A DNA stretch of 64,000 bases, from NCBI GenBank assembly GCA_004352715.1, contig SCFE01000001.1, positions 1,385,542 through 1,449,541 on the forward strand, given 5' to 3'. The notes beneath the pieces are model-generated. The model had not been told where the DNA came from. It saw only the letters and a program-made list of their open reading frames with translations, and did no database searches. This document shows, one piece after another, positions 20,629 to 33,771 of the stretch (position 1 is the stretch's first letter; each line of letters opens with the position of its first letter). Made by a program: the position numbers and the translations under genes. The DNA comes from Hofstenia miamia (Eukaryota > Xenacoelomorpha > Acoela).

Positions 20629-23600
20629 GTGCTTTATTGTATGTTTATTTGTTTAGAATGAGTAAAATTTTAATACAATTTCAATTTTGTATAGTAAATC
20701 ATCAAATTAGACCATAAACTTAATTTCATGATATTTCCTAAACTATTAGCAATATCAAATTAACCATAAACACCGAAAAAATCTACTCAACTAAGAAAAC
20801 CCTATTTTTTGTCACTCAGTGTAATTATAGTATATAGGTATAACATTAAACAATCAATGCTGATGTATTAAATTAAAGACAGCAACTCCTGTCAATTATC
20901 ACTTGAATAAATGTGTGAACTTCGTTTACCTACCTAAAAGCGCCACCTGTGCCAATTGTAACACAAACTCACACAATATTGGCTTATAATAGTATCAGTG
21001 AAGGGTCTACAGGGGGGGGGGACTTTATTATCCCCGGAGCAACCGCTAATACGAAATAAAATTTTTTTAGAGATACACTTAGAAAAAAGTCTCCCATTTT
21101 CCAAAGAAAACGTATGCTTAATGATATTCAGCATGCACTACGGGACCACAAAAGCATACATACCTGATATTAGGCTGCATTCATTATCGTTAATTGTCAT
21201 TTGGAAATAAAAAGGTATGAGAGCAGGCTAGGCGCAATTCTAGAAAATTTCGAACGGGCGTTTCAAATTTTTTTCCACAAATTATTTTGAGAAGTTATAC
21301 AAAATCTAAACATATGCAAAAAGGGTAATGAATTATGAGGTTCTTCACAAAATCCTTATTGTTTATATTTATACACATAAAAGTTAGTTTTTCTAAGATG
21401 ACTTTTATTCATGGGAAATGATAAAAATGGTTTCTATCGTATAAAAAATACTAAAAAATTATTTTTTGTGATAAAAATTTCAAATAAAAAGTTGCAAATT
21501 CCAGTAGCTTAGATAGTTTTTGAAAAAGCGTGAGGGGCGGTCGTACTTACCCCAAACCCGCGACTGGAACAAACACAACAGACAATATTTTTGGTTTCAG
21601 TGTTTGTATCAATAACAAGAATGTGCAATAAAGTGAATCTTCTCTGTTATAGTCAGCGCAAGCTAAATTAAGATTATTGTTAACTCCAATCAATAAATAA
21701 ACATATGCAGTACTAACAAAGTTTACGCCTATGGTTAGGAAATGAATTCATCTCAAAAGACCAGCTATACAATGCACTTATGCCTCTAAAAGATGTGTAA
21801 TATGAACATGAAAACAAAAAATATGTGAAAACATTTATTGCATACATACCAAGAAAGGCATATGAAATAGGTTTTCAACAGTTAAATGCTTTTGCCGAAA
21901 TTCGATTGCATAGCAAAAGTAAAATTTCCACATCTCTATTTCTTTTCTACAGAATTCATGAAACATTTATTTCTCATCTTTACCAGATTTCGCAGACTCA
22001 TGAATGTAGGCAGTGAAGATCATGATTTTCTCTAGGAGTATCCAGTTCAAACTTTATTTCGGGAATCAACGATTTAGCTGTGAAGAAAATAGCTGTCGCT
22101 GCTTCACTAACTAAGATATATCGTTGTTGGAGGTCCTTTAAAAGGGGCAACAGCATTAAATAGTGAAAATGATGTTAAGAATATCAAGTTTGATTTAAGA
22201 AAGAGAAATTTTACAATTTTATTTATTTTGGCTTTCAAAAATGCTAATGACCTGTGTCAGCTTATCAAAATTGTTATAGTGCCTTTTTAAAAATCTGTTC
22301 GATTTCACTGATTTTCTCACACACTTTGGTAATAGCATGTTCTAAAAATAAAATGTAGTAATTTTCTATACATTTAAATAGTACTAAATTTAATTGCATT
22401 TTAGATTAAAAGTTATATTATCTTGATGAAATTAGATATCCTGTGCTATAAAATGAATCTTTACATTTCAACTCTATTCCATGTTATGATTTAGCTGAAC
22501 ACCCTTAGGTAAAACCTGCGCCCCCACCGGAATTTCAATCCTAGATTCAGAACTGCTTAGTATACATAATTGAATATACTCGTATTTTATCAGAATAATT
22601 AGCGTGATGCATTGCCTTATTAGGACGATAGGCTGTATTGTACATGGCTGGAAAAAAGAAACTGTACTACCTTTGAAAATCATGTATAGTTGAATATTAC
22701 GCAAAAGAAAGACATGTAAATTTACTCGAATCAAACTATGCAGTTTGATATGGTTAACTAGAGCTCCACGCTTTTTTATATCAGCCGGTGGAGGCATGTT
22801 CCAAATTATGTCCGACGTCGTAGGTGCAAAATATATATTAAATATATATGATATATCACTACAATTATATTATTTTTGGCAGAAAAGCATAAAAATTCTA
22901 CCATGACAGTAAGCTTTTCAGCTCTGCAAGACGAAAATATGAGGCCAGGACTATGCATTTCCCACAACCATATGAATAAATACCGGTAACTAAATTTATA
23001 ATAACATGATTGAAGATTGATGTTGGAGTTTCATTAGAAAGATTAATCAAAAAGTTTTTTAATAAATTATAATTTTCGTGAATACATAAAATGTATTTGA
23101 ATGTAGCTGTTAACGGTGAGGATCAAATAAAGTATTATGAATTTTCAATTCAGATCTTTCAAACTTACTAAATAAATAAAAATCCGCGTGCCTAGCAGAA
23201 ATCTATGAACGAATTGTGGATGCCTTTAACACCCAGCATTTTAACTGAAGAATTTTAATATTTAAATTATAAAATTTAGGGAGCTTTTTTCTGAAAATTA
23301 TATTTTATGGGGAAGACAACAGGCAACTGCCCCCGCTTCCACCGTTACTGATGAAATTAGTAAAATGCAACAATTATCGAGGACTGTAGGCCCGGGCAGT
23401 TACTTCATCTGTTCTTTAACCCTTTACCACTTTTCAGGAGTAAAATATTGGGTTTTTGGTCCAATATGAGAACTTTACTCCAATAGTAATTTTCAGGTGA
23501 TAAAGTATTTCTGTGTTATAAAAGCGCTTTTAAAACTTGAACGTGTTGCCATAGGCACAGCAACAAAAAATTACTAACATCACAGCATTAGTCACTTAAG

Positions 23601-25551
23601 ATTAGAGAATTAATCCTTAGCCTTTCCAAATGTGCTTAAGAAAATATGTGATTTGGCTACTTCATTTTAATTATATGACTAAATTCACCTTGAAATACCT
23701 CTGGCCATTAAACTCACCTTTAAAAATGGAATTTTGGATTAGTGTATTTACACGAAAATATATTTTCATTAAAAATATTTCTGTTTAACAATTGTAAATT
23801 AGTTTATAATAAATGCTATGTTCATTCTTCAATTTTTGTTAATTTTTTAGACATTATGTTGTCGTAGAACTATCCTAACATTATCAGAGTAGGTCCTAAA
23901 TGAAATACGAAGGTGCTTAAAAACCCATCATTTATAAACGCGGATGGTTACAATGTTATCAAAACCGCAATTCTTTTATTGAATGATAAGACAAACGAAA
24001 TAAGCACAAGCTGATGAAATAAATGTTAACATGAAATAAGTTATTACGCCGTTCCACCCTGTTTGATATTTTCGGAGGCGGCGTGGAGTTCTATGGTTAA
24101 CTCACACGTTCTTAATTTAACGCTGTCACATTCGATGAAGAGGGTATTACATAATTTGTACAAGCAACTACTGACACATTTTGAAATCAAACTTAATCAC
24201 GGCTTAGTTTCCAAATCAAAGACTACAGATAAAATATTAATACAAGAAGCCTATCTACGATACTCCATTTTTTATTGCTGTTACGGTTTCTATTTTTCCA
24301 GCCTTGTTGTATAGTACATTCTCCACTAAGTGAAATTCTTGTTTCTACATTATAATTAATTATATACAATCCCAGTGATCCATAAAAACCCAGATTTATT
24401 TTTTCTCGAAAAAATTATTAAATTCACATTTTAAACAATATCTGTCATTTGAAAAATCATACTTCGCAGATAAGTCCAACCTTGAAATATGTCAAAATAA
24501 AAATTCACATTTTGAAGATTCAATTTCGCCTGAAAAAAGTTGAATTTCTTTTTAACAAGGCCAACAATCTGAACGTAAAGAACCACACAACAAATTATAA
24601 AAAAGCATCCTAAAACTGAAAATAGTAGCAAACCCACTCAATATAACAGCCAAAAAATCAGATATGCTGAGATGACTAATTTGATGAATTCTATATAATT
24701 CTACGAATATTTGAATAATATAAGAACAAAAATCCAATATCTTAATATCTGGCAATAGTGTAATGATTTGAAATATTCTTTCTAAAAAGCTGAATTCTTT
24801 GCGAGTTGGAGAAAATCAATTTTTCACATGGTGTATAATTTTATGGAATTAACCTAATGAGTTTTTAACATAGTTTTTACGAATGACTATACCATTTCCA
24901 GACCAAATTTGGATAGTTCGTTTGTGGATAGAAGTACATACATCTCACAGCAAGAAATATTTCAGAAAAATCCAATTTACTTTTACTGTAAAATTTATAT
25001 ACCACAAAAACTATTTTGAAAAATCTAATTCGTGTCAAAAAGTTGCATCTCCAACTTTCCTCTTGTGTGAGGAAAATGAATCAGGAAAATTAAATGATTG
25101 AACCACAAAATGCTTCTCCACTGTGATAAGACAGATGTTATTTATGATGATTCGCTGTAGACAATATGACTTAACCCCTAACCCCAAGGAGGCAGAAAAA
25201 ATTTTTTATAGAAATATCTTTTATTCAAAAAATTATATACATATATATATATATATATATAATTCAACATCAAAGCAACTCAGTAGAGTAGGGTCGGGTA
25301 CTCGAACCAAAATTTCGAGTACTCACAGGGCTGTACAGTAACATACATTATTTTGCATATTTAGTGGTCTATCTATTGCTGAAATCGCACAGTACTTTTA
25401 ATTCGAAGAACATGATAATATGGATACTAAATATTGTTGGGACAATTTTTTTTTACTTAACACTACAAAATTATAAAACTTTCATTATCATTACAGAAAA
25501 AATTAAATGAAAGAAAAAAACAAATGTAAGAAAATATAATTTGATTGAAAA
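20629..25551. other. Gene-poor AT-rich stretch
   Basis: No exon, RNA gene or recognisable element. Open frames at 20998, 21825, 22474(-), 24063 and 24883 are short, lack domain signals and do not chain into a spliced gene by eye. Minor features: a homopolymeric G run near 21013-21021, a (TA)n at 25241-25261, and a 9-bp perfect inverted repeat GTACTCGAA/TTCGAGTAC near 25299-25323 that could be a decayed transposon end. Confidence 0.5.
25241..25261. repeat. (AT)n microsatellite
   Basis: Short uninterrupted AT repeat. Confidence 0.9.
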
Positions 25552-26342
25552 CTATATATGCCAATGTTTTCTAGTTCCAAGAACTTTATCGAATACGTGT
25601 GTGTCAGTGAAAACTCCAGCTGAATCGACTATGAAGCTGAATGGCTTGCCCTTGATTGTAAAAACACAATTTGGCACAGTATATCTAGGAAATTTAGCTG
25701 AAACATTTTCAACATTCACCTTCAAAGTTCTTTGCGTATTGAAAGCAGCATAGGTATCAATATTCAACATTTTCCCCCCTTTCAATAGCGTGATCCTTTT
25801 TACTGAACGCAAACACTTGGCAAAAGCAGCTCCACAAAAAATTATTCCTAAAATAAATGTGATGTAAAATTAAAGATTAACAAATAATTGAATGATTTCA
25901 ATGACGAAAAGTTGCGCAACATTACATATTAGATAACAAATTTGAATTATAAATAAGTTACATTATAATTATTAATATAATCAAATCTGCGATGATTTTG
26001 AAACATGTGCACAACATATACTCAAACCACATATGGCAACAAATTAAAACACAATTTATTAATGCTTAACAGATTTGAATTGTAGTGCATTTATAACATG
26101 ATGTCTCTCTAAGCTTAAACCACAAAACTAGGGAGGAACTTTTTTGAAAATTGATGAAAATATGAACCAGAATATACAGTATGATCATAACAATTGCTAA
26201 AATCAATTCACTTAATTAGATAATAGGCTTACTGACTTCAGAGTTAAATGATGCCTTATTAGTTACACGTGCATGTAATACGGGACCGGTTCATTCTCAA
26301 TCTAAATCTCTGGGAATTGTTGAGTAAACAATATATTATTAA

Positions 26343-26373
<31 letters not shown>

Positions 26374-29300
26374 AGCAAATACCACTAGAGAAGTGCTTCC
26401 CTCTTCTATTTCATCAAAGCCAAAAATAAGTTTAAATTTTAACCAAGAATTAAATGAAATTGATGGTTATAATCAGATATAATTTATTACCATCTGAATG
26501 ATATTCAATATGCATCATTTTGCTGTAACTTTCGTCTAGGGTACGCATTTTACATTTAGTTTTAAACCATAATAATCCATATCATTAAGCTTACACAGTT
26601 TATAAACGCATAGTACCCGTAGTAATAATGCATGACAAAAGCTACAATATTGAGGGTTACTGCATGCACTAGAGATTGTGCACAATGGTCATTTGACCCA
26701 AACACTAGTTAGTCAACCTCCCAATATTGTTATTAACACCATTTTTTCAGCATACTTCTATTATTTTAATTCACCAATATTTTCCTTGAAAACACAAAAT
26801 TTATATCTACGGAATTTTTGAGAATGACCAATTCCTACCTTGGGAGATTCAATGAATTTTCTCGGGAATAAGGAATTGTTGATAAAATTTTTGGGACAGG
26901 ACATCCGACTATAATAGTATTACCTACGGTCTAATATTCCCTACACCTACCCTACCTGTTAAAAATTCAACTAGCTTCATTTAAAAGTTTTTATTTACAG
27001 TTCAACAGTTGATAATATGAATTAAGTACTTCCTTTGTACGCACACTGTACACACCGAATATCGCAAATATGATTAAAAGTCGGGTCGTGAATTTTGCGG
27101 TTCGATAAAGGAAATTTTACAATAAAGTGCAATCGGACAAACCATGACCAATTTTACCAAATTGAATAGCAGATTATGAAATTCATGAAATATATACGAA
27201 ATATAGATATATGAACATCTTTCTGATAAATTATAAATTGTTAACATAGTAAGAAATCTGATTCAAACTAGGGATGTGCCGGAATCCGGAAAATCGGCAA
27301 TTACACAACCGGATATCCGGTAAAATTTAATTTGTTTCCTGGAACTTACCGGATAACATATTCTGAGAAAAAAACTTGATTTAAAAATGGAATTTTCGAG
27401 GAAAGAGCTATACTTTTTCCATGACATGGAAGTTAACATGCAACAAAACAAGTTTTCTGACATATCAGGACATTGTCTATTTAATATTTATCTATTTTCA
27501 TTCGCAAGAGGTCGAGATTAATTAAGAAATGAGGTTGTTCTTCAATAATAATTAGAGCAACCAAAATTCATAGAAATGGATTTCAGATCTGGGGTGCAGT
27601 TAAATAACAAAATTATGTCATAAAAAGTAATAATTTTGTTTTTTGAAAAATACGGTAAAATTTGTGGCTCAAATGTCATAAAAGTCATATTTTGACATAG
27701 TCGACGTGTTTCTAGGACTGGCAAATTGTGTATTAAAGGAACTATACACATTATTTCATGGATTTTGCAAGCCCCGCGTATTGCAGAATTGTGCCATGTG
27801 TATTCAGGCAAAATACATGTATATGAGGATTGACAATCTAATTGCTTCAATTAAGGCTGCTATCATAAAAAATCAAAGTTTTTCCATTTTTGACCGAGTT
27901 GAAATTTCACCAGATGTTATTACTCCGACCCATGATCTTGGAAATGATACCTGTGAAATAATCACCCACATCAAGTCACGGTTAGAAAATACTGGTTTCA
28001 CTGCTATAATGGAAGGAAAAGGGATGGACATTTAATCGGAATTGTATGCTAGATTACGGAAATGTTAAGCAACATCGGTTGAAGTTGAGAGAAATTTCTC
28101 TGTGTTGAGAAAACTCTTAGCCTATGACAGAAAGCTTAACCACAATAATATATGGAAATTCATGAGCTGTTATTATAACTTAGTGAAGAAGTTGCTTGAA
28201 AAAATTGACTTATTATTATGCAAGAGTTTTTGTATATGTTTCATATCTTGTTCTTAGTAATAGAAAAACGTTTATATTGTTTAAATGGGTCATTTTGAAA
28301 AATGGATGTTCATATTTTAGTGCATATTTAAATTCCATCATATTATATCATAAAAATAAGATCATATTTTGTTTTTTAAAGTCATAGGTCTGGTTGATAT
28401 ACAATACTTGGTGTCTGAAAAGTCTTTATTCTGGAGTTTTATCACATTAGTAGATTATGTAGGGTTATTATCTTTTGCATGCGTGTTAATTGACATTTGA
28501 TGCATATTCTCATAATATGATTGGATGATATGAACACTGAACTGTACTCTTATTACTTCATTATTTGTGAACGTTGTTGACAGATGCAACGAATATAAAC
28601 TTTAATCTAATTATTTCATAATTTGTCTTTTCCCTTTTACAGGTGCAATGGAATGTAGATTCGATTATGCTAAATTCTATTGTTACGTTGAAATGAAAAA
28701 TGAATCAACTCCTACAAACATTTATCGAAAACTTTCTATAGCATTTCCTGATTCACACCCTGCTTATTCAATCGTGAAATTGTGGTGTCGCGATTTGACC
28801 AGTAGGAAAAGAGTTGTTTGTGATCATCAGCCAAGGTCAAGGCGGCCTGGCATTTCCAGAAGTGAAGACAACATCCTGCGCGTGAAAGAGCTGATAACTG
28901 AAAACCCAAAACATTGTTCACGGTGTATTTCGAACATTTTGGAAGAAATCCTAAAAAATGCGAAAACTGCTGTGTCTGGGTTCCACATGATTTAACAGAA
29001 GTTAACAAAGTTCAAAGGTTGGAGTGTGCAAAAAACCTGTTGGATATTCTCAATCAAATGGTCGAGACAGTAATTAACAATTACTGTGTGGAAGACGAAA
29101 CTTGGGTGCATTTTCACCCTACATTGCTAAAGCAGGAAAATAATGTTTGGGTCACAGAGTCTTCGAGTCGCCATGCCATTGTCCGGCCAAAACGTACAAA
29201 GGAAAAGACGTTGATCCTAATTTGCTTGACTGGAAATAAAGTTTCTGTTCAGGCAATGCCTTATGGACAGAAAAATAAATGCGTCAGTGTACACTGAATT

Positions 29301-32300
29301 CCTAAAGAAGACTTGTGGTCGCTGGCGTACTTTAATAAAGAATCTCGTGGCCAAAGATGCGATTGATTTCTTGCTACGGAGGAAAGTCCAAATGGCTCAC
29401 CAATCTCCTTATTCACCAGACTTTAATGGATAGGTGGGTGAACGCTCGTTTGAAAACAAAAATCAAAAAATTAACTTTTCCAGTAGCACTGAAGTCGAAA
29501 CTGCCGCGTTGCAGGTTCTAAAAGACATTAATGAAAATCGTTTTGCAAAGGAAATTGAAAAGATGAAGCTTCATTTGCAACATGTTATCGAAATTGGTGG
29601 TTCTTATGTCATATAAAGTATATTTGTTTCATTTCCATTTGGTTTTTAATTGCTAAAAATAAAAGGGATAAAAACTTTTTAGAAGTATATATAATCATTG
29701 AACAATATATTATCCGATATCCAGTCAAATTATCCGGCATCCGGTATATTCAATCCACTATCCGGATCCCATCCTTAGTTTCAAAACAATGCAAGCATAA
29801 AAAATATCTAAGAAACAATAAACATTTGTCAATAATAAATCCCACAGGTACAGTACTAAATTGGATGTAAATCTTTAATGAAAATTTAAAATTTATTTTA
29901 AATAAAACAAATTTTTAATATAATTGTTACGAAATCGTTTATTTGATGTTCATGAATATAGTCAATACTGCTAGTATTAACTCAGTACATCAAAGAGTTT
30001 AATGACCTTATGGCAAAACGCGCACTGGCGATAGTTTAATTTAACAACTAAAAAGTTTACGAATTATTTAGTTTATGAAAATTTAGTCAATCGCGGACTA
30101 GTGATCAACACAATCGCTGATTTTAAAATGGATTTTCTTTAAACCAAATTGTACTGGGAATTTTGCAATATATGTGATGGTTCCTCAAATAATTTTTAAA
30201 TGCTTATAATTCATATTTAAAAACTGAAAACAACACAAGATAGAGAATTGTCTCCTCTTCTTTTGCGACATCAATTCGCAAAAACATCTGACTTTGCGCA
30301 CGGCCACCTGGACGAGTTCAGAAAAAGTAATATCATATCACTATATCACTAGTTCCATATGAATTTAATTTTTTCTTTTCAGATTTATCAAATGCTAATC
30401 CACTATAAAGTTCAATTTTACAATAGCATTCTATATAAATTATTAGAACAATTTGAAGACCTATTGCTCCATGAGTTTTTGTGCTGTCTACCTAGTTTAC
30501 ATACCACCTCGTACGCACTGAATAGTCATATAAGAAACATTTTTAAATTTCATCAATTTCGAAAATTTTCATAGCAAGCATAATTATGAAGAATTTATAG
30601 TGTGGATGAATCGATTTAGATAATTATAATATCATTTAAATGTGTAGGTCTTTTAAATTATTGAGTTAGTGTAATAATGTCATTTGCGTTAATTCAAATG
30701 TGTGTAAGTATAACTTATTTGTATACTTAAAGATGTTTATTGTTGTATTATACAGATATTCAAACAGGGGAGGCTGTTCTTGTTGAACCCGCTCCTTTTC
30801 AATCTGGAATCGAATCTATACTAATAGGCCTACACCAATAAGCTTTGAAGATGCTAACCATTCTGAGATTGATCTTACTTTTATTTTATCAGACAATTAT
30901 TTTTTTATCACCCATGATTTCCATGGGCAAGCCTGATTATTTCTGCCTCTGTTTGTCAGTAGAATTTCTCAAAAAGCAATGGATTTATCATATGAAAAAA
31001 ATCTCGAAATAGGTATTGGTCAAACCTTAACTATGCTCATAGTATTTGCAGTCTTTGATTGCTCTTGTTTTAAATTAAAGTGCAGGCATACGGTATACCT
31101 TTCCTATTTTAGTAATGAACGAAAATAGAGAATGTGTGAAATTTTGATTTGCTGTGATAATTAAATTGCCAGTGCACCCTGTCATAAAGAAATGCATGTG
31201 TTCTATTTTTCCAAACTAAATAGTTTGTTTACATGAATTATAAATCACCTGTGGGGACGTAGTCTAAGAACTAAGATAATACTAAGGCCAGCACAGCAAT
31301 TAAAATTTTTTCGTGTTCTATAATCGTGGTGATTAAACTATTGAAACATAAAATAGAAGATATTGCTTTTAATAGACAAGAACGCGCTAACTAATTAATT
31401 GATAAATTCATTGATGTAGAACGGTTCATTAATAAAATAGAAAAGATAACCACACTACAATTGAAAATTAAACAAATTAGATTATATGGAAGATATAGAA
31501 AAGGTAATGACAAGGGCTGCGCGATGGGTTTATAGAAAATAGGACTGAATTAAATGATTTAGAGAAAGTATCAAGATACTATATAATATAATTAAATACA
31601 AGTATTTGTATATACTGCGATTTGCATACGTTGTTTTGCCTATTTTCATTGATTTATCCAAACTCTACGTACTTACTCATTTGAAAATAATTAAAATCGT
31701 GGTATGCATAGAATCGCATTTTGGAACTTACACTTTTCGGAAACAATAGACACTGAGTTGTAACTGGGCCGTGAATTCAGGCCAGAGGTGGACATGGGCG
31801 TGGCCGCGAATGGTTCTAAATTTTCGGCTCATCTCCATTTCTGAGTACCCAGCCCATCCCACCTTAATTCAAATCCGGCCTCTGTTAATAAGTGAAAACT
31901 AGGCAATCCTATTTAAACCCATTACAAATAATTTTTCATCAATCGCACGTTTAAATAACGCATGCAATTTACTGTTTAAATGTATATTTAGTCAATTGAA
32001 TGGAATAGTTGATATAACTTTCCAAGATAAAGAATATATATTAATAAAATTTTAAATACTTCTAGACTCATTGTACAGAAACTTCAGATCCAGCCCGGTT
32101 AAGACTCTGAGACAACAAATGCTGTTTAAATAAAATCAATTTAAAAGTGAGCGAGTGTGTTGATAAATAAACACTAGTGCGCACTTGAATATGTAGCTAG
32201 TAAACTTTTATAGATATATTAAATTATCGCCACTGCGCACACTGAAAAATTCAAGCACAGCCTACCTATAATAGGAAAACTATAGACGATGATATATTGA

Positions 32301-32554
32301 ACTAGAAGAGATCTACGAGCAACGAATCCAATCAAACCGCGCTGTTTGCTCTCTGGCACCACTTCATCTTTTGCAGCTTTAGCAAGAACGAACATTGATG
32401 TCCAGACAGGAATTTGGGCGATGCCAAGTAATGAAAACAATAATGCTGAACGTCTGCCGGTATCATTAAAATAGAGTAAAGTATCTTCTTGAACAGGAAT
32501 AACGTTACAGAATTTACGAAATGAAGATCTCAGATAGTTAAATCTGACTAACAT
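25552..32554 (-). CDS. TMEM223: TMEM223, mitochondrial inner-membrane protein (2 exons)
   Basis: Exon 1 is 32554-32266, ending ATA G|GTAGGC. Exon 2 is 25847-25552, after TATTTTAG|GAATAAT. The joined frame is 195 codons (194 residues; human TMEM223 is about 200). Exon 1 gives a short basic N-terminus, QEDTLLYFNDTGRRSALLF (family: DVLLFE.DRGRFF) and a first membrane segment (LGIAQIPVWTSMFVLA). The second segment starts at LLVQYIIVYSFPII and spans the junction. Exon 2 supplies the remainder, RSVKRITLLKGG, and a C-terminal domain ending F.VD..GVFTDTHVFDKVLG (human LLDKTGHFPNTKLFDNTVG). Known role: an inner-membrane factor linked to COX1 and cytochrome c oxidase assembly. The 6,418-bp intron contains nested transposons. 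ATTTATTCAG lies 6 nt before the ATG. It sits 1.2 kb downstream of GHITM on the same strand. Confidence 0.9.
26345..26373. repeat. (TA)n microsatellite
   Basis: Uninterrupted TA repeat inside the TMEM223 intron. Confidence 0.95.
27268..29778 (+). mobile_element. hAT-like transposon with nested mariner
   Basis: Left end CTAGGGATG...CCGGAATCCGG and right end CCGGATCCCATCCTTAG are imperfect terminal inverted repeats (CTAGGGATG against CTAAGGATG). They are followed inward by matching CCGGAT-rich motifs. Flanks ATTCAAA and TTTCAAA are a plausible worn target duplication. Inside, 27706-28035 is open. Around 28065-28190 the plus strand reads SVEVERNFSVLRKLLAYDRKLNHNNI, the hAT C-terminal dimerisation motif (usual form VER.FS......R..L....). 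Most of the transposase is missing. The right third of the interval is a mariner inserted later. Confidence 0.7.
28407..29685 (+). mobile_element. mariner transposon nested in the hAT element
   Basis: Terminal repeats CTTGGTGTCTGAAAAGTCTTTAT (left) and the inverted CTTCTAAAAAGTTTTTATCC (right) match with a 5-nt offset, and each end is flanked by TA, the mariner target duplication. The transposase relic lies in three frames: 28648-28995 (N-terminal, MECRFDYAKFYCYVEMKNE... with SRRPGISR), 28914-29297 (WVPHDLTEVNK then VEDETWVHF, first catalytic Asp) and 29390-29616 (SPYSPDF, third acidic position, then the C-terminus). The N-terminal and middle pieces overlap after a deletion. The central HDNARPH box is missing. 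It is dead. Confidence 0.8.
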
Positions 32555-32562
32555 AAACTTCT
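32555..32562 (-). promoter_or_regulatory. 3' splice acceptor just upstream of TMEM223 start (candidate trans-splice site)
   Basis: On the minus strand the sequence reads ATTTATTCAG|AAGTTT ATG, a good acceptor only 6 nt before the start codon. Either a 5' UTR exon lies further upstream or a spliced leader is added here. Confidence 0.5.
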
Positions 32563-32931
32563 GAATAAATTAATTATTATTTTATTAGTGTTAATTAATA
32601 AGAAAAAATCCAGTTCAATCAATATAAACTTTAATAATTAAATAAAGTCTACACAATCAAAATAAAGGCCAAATTCCCAGGAAAATTTTCAACCTTACTA
32701 TACCCAAAATCAATTATCAAGTTAACTTACTATAAATATTTTAATACTAACACAGATATTGCTACAATAAACTCATTTGAGCAACAGAAATAATTTTATA
32801 TTTTGTATGAAAATAATAAAAAAATTATTGAAATTATGAAGATTCACCAAGCGGGATACAAACATTCATTTTAGAAATACTACTGTACGACTAAAATGGA
32901 ACTGGGAAAAGTGGCTACATATTTAACAGAT

Positions 32932-33148
32932 CATAACACGATTACCTTGCACAGAGCAATTCATTGAATGTGATTGGCTGATAAACACATATGTAGCATT
33001 CAAAACTTCCACGGGACCATATACTATAAACATACTGTATGGTTACAGTTTAAATTAAAGTGAAAATCTTAAATATGTGTTCATAAGCCAATCAGATTGA
33101 ACGAATTTGCCTCCGCAAGATAACCATGCCAAACCATGACCTGTTAAA
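32932..33148. repeat. Imperfect inverted repeat / foldback (MITE-like) between GHITM and TMEM223
   Basis: The left arm (32932-32992) contains TTTAACAGATCAT, GAGCAATTCATTGAATGTG and ATTGGCTGATAAACACATAT. The right arm (33073-33148), read in reverse, gives TTTAACAGGTCATG, GAGGCAAATTCGTTCAATCTG and ATTGGCTTATGAACACATAT. About 80 bp separates the arms. No coding capacity. Target duplications are not clear. Confidence 0.6.
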
Positions 33149-33771
33149 AAAGCAGCTTGGACTAGGACCATAAATGAAGAAACTGGGACAACGGATTTCA
33201 GAATATTACTCATAACTTTGCCAATATATGCTGTGGGATCGATGAGACTATAGAACCAATGGGACTAAATTGCACTTGGTCCAAGTGACTTGGAACGATA
33301 AAATTCTGATCCCGCAGAAACCTAGGTAAAAAGTGGCTTTCTTTGTTTTTAAAAACGCTAAGTATTAAACTTCCACAATGCATTCAGTTTGGGACTGAAA
33401 AAATACTAATGCCAAATGACAATAAATTCAAATAATTGACAATTAATAATTTGCATGCACCAACTGGATTTAAAGTGCAATATTTGCGCAAGAATAATTA
33501 CTAATCTCAAAAAGCGTAACTCGCTTGAAAATAATCCGAAAATACATATGGCGAAATATACACAGTATATTCAGATAGAAACAAAAAGTTTGAATGACAG
33601 CAGAAGTTCAAGCGCGATTAAGAATTCTGCTAAATATGATATCACATCAATGCCTTTACTTCTACTCTTCTGGCACATATTCCTCTAAGTGTAAAATATC
33701 CGAAACCAAACGCATTCATTGTATTGATATTCCATAAATTACAAATAAAATTTTAAGTTTCATGTTTTAGT

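Larger units (their letters stand above)
25848..32265 (-). other. TMEM223 intron, 6.4 kb, transposon-filled
   Basis: Donor GTAGGC and acceptor TTTATTTTAG on the minus strand. It contains a hAT element (27268-29778) with a mariner inside it, and a (TA)n at 26345-26373. The remainder (25848-27267 and 29779-32265) shows no recognisable gene or element. Other introns I can time in this window are 39, 54, 146, 331 and 1,765 bp, so this one is expanded. Confidence 0.8.
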
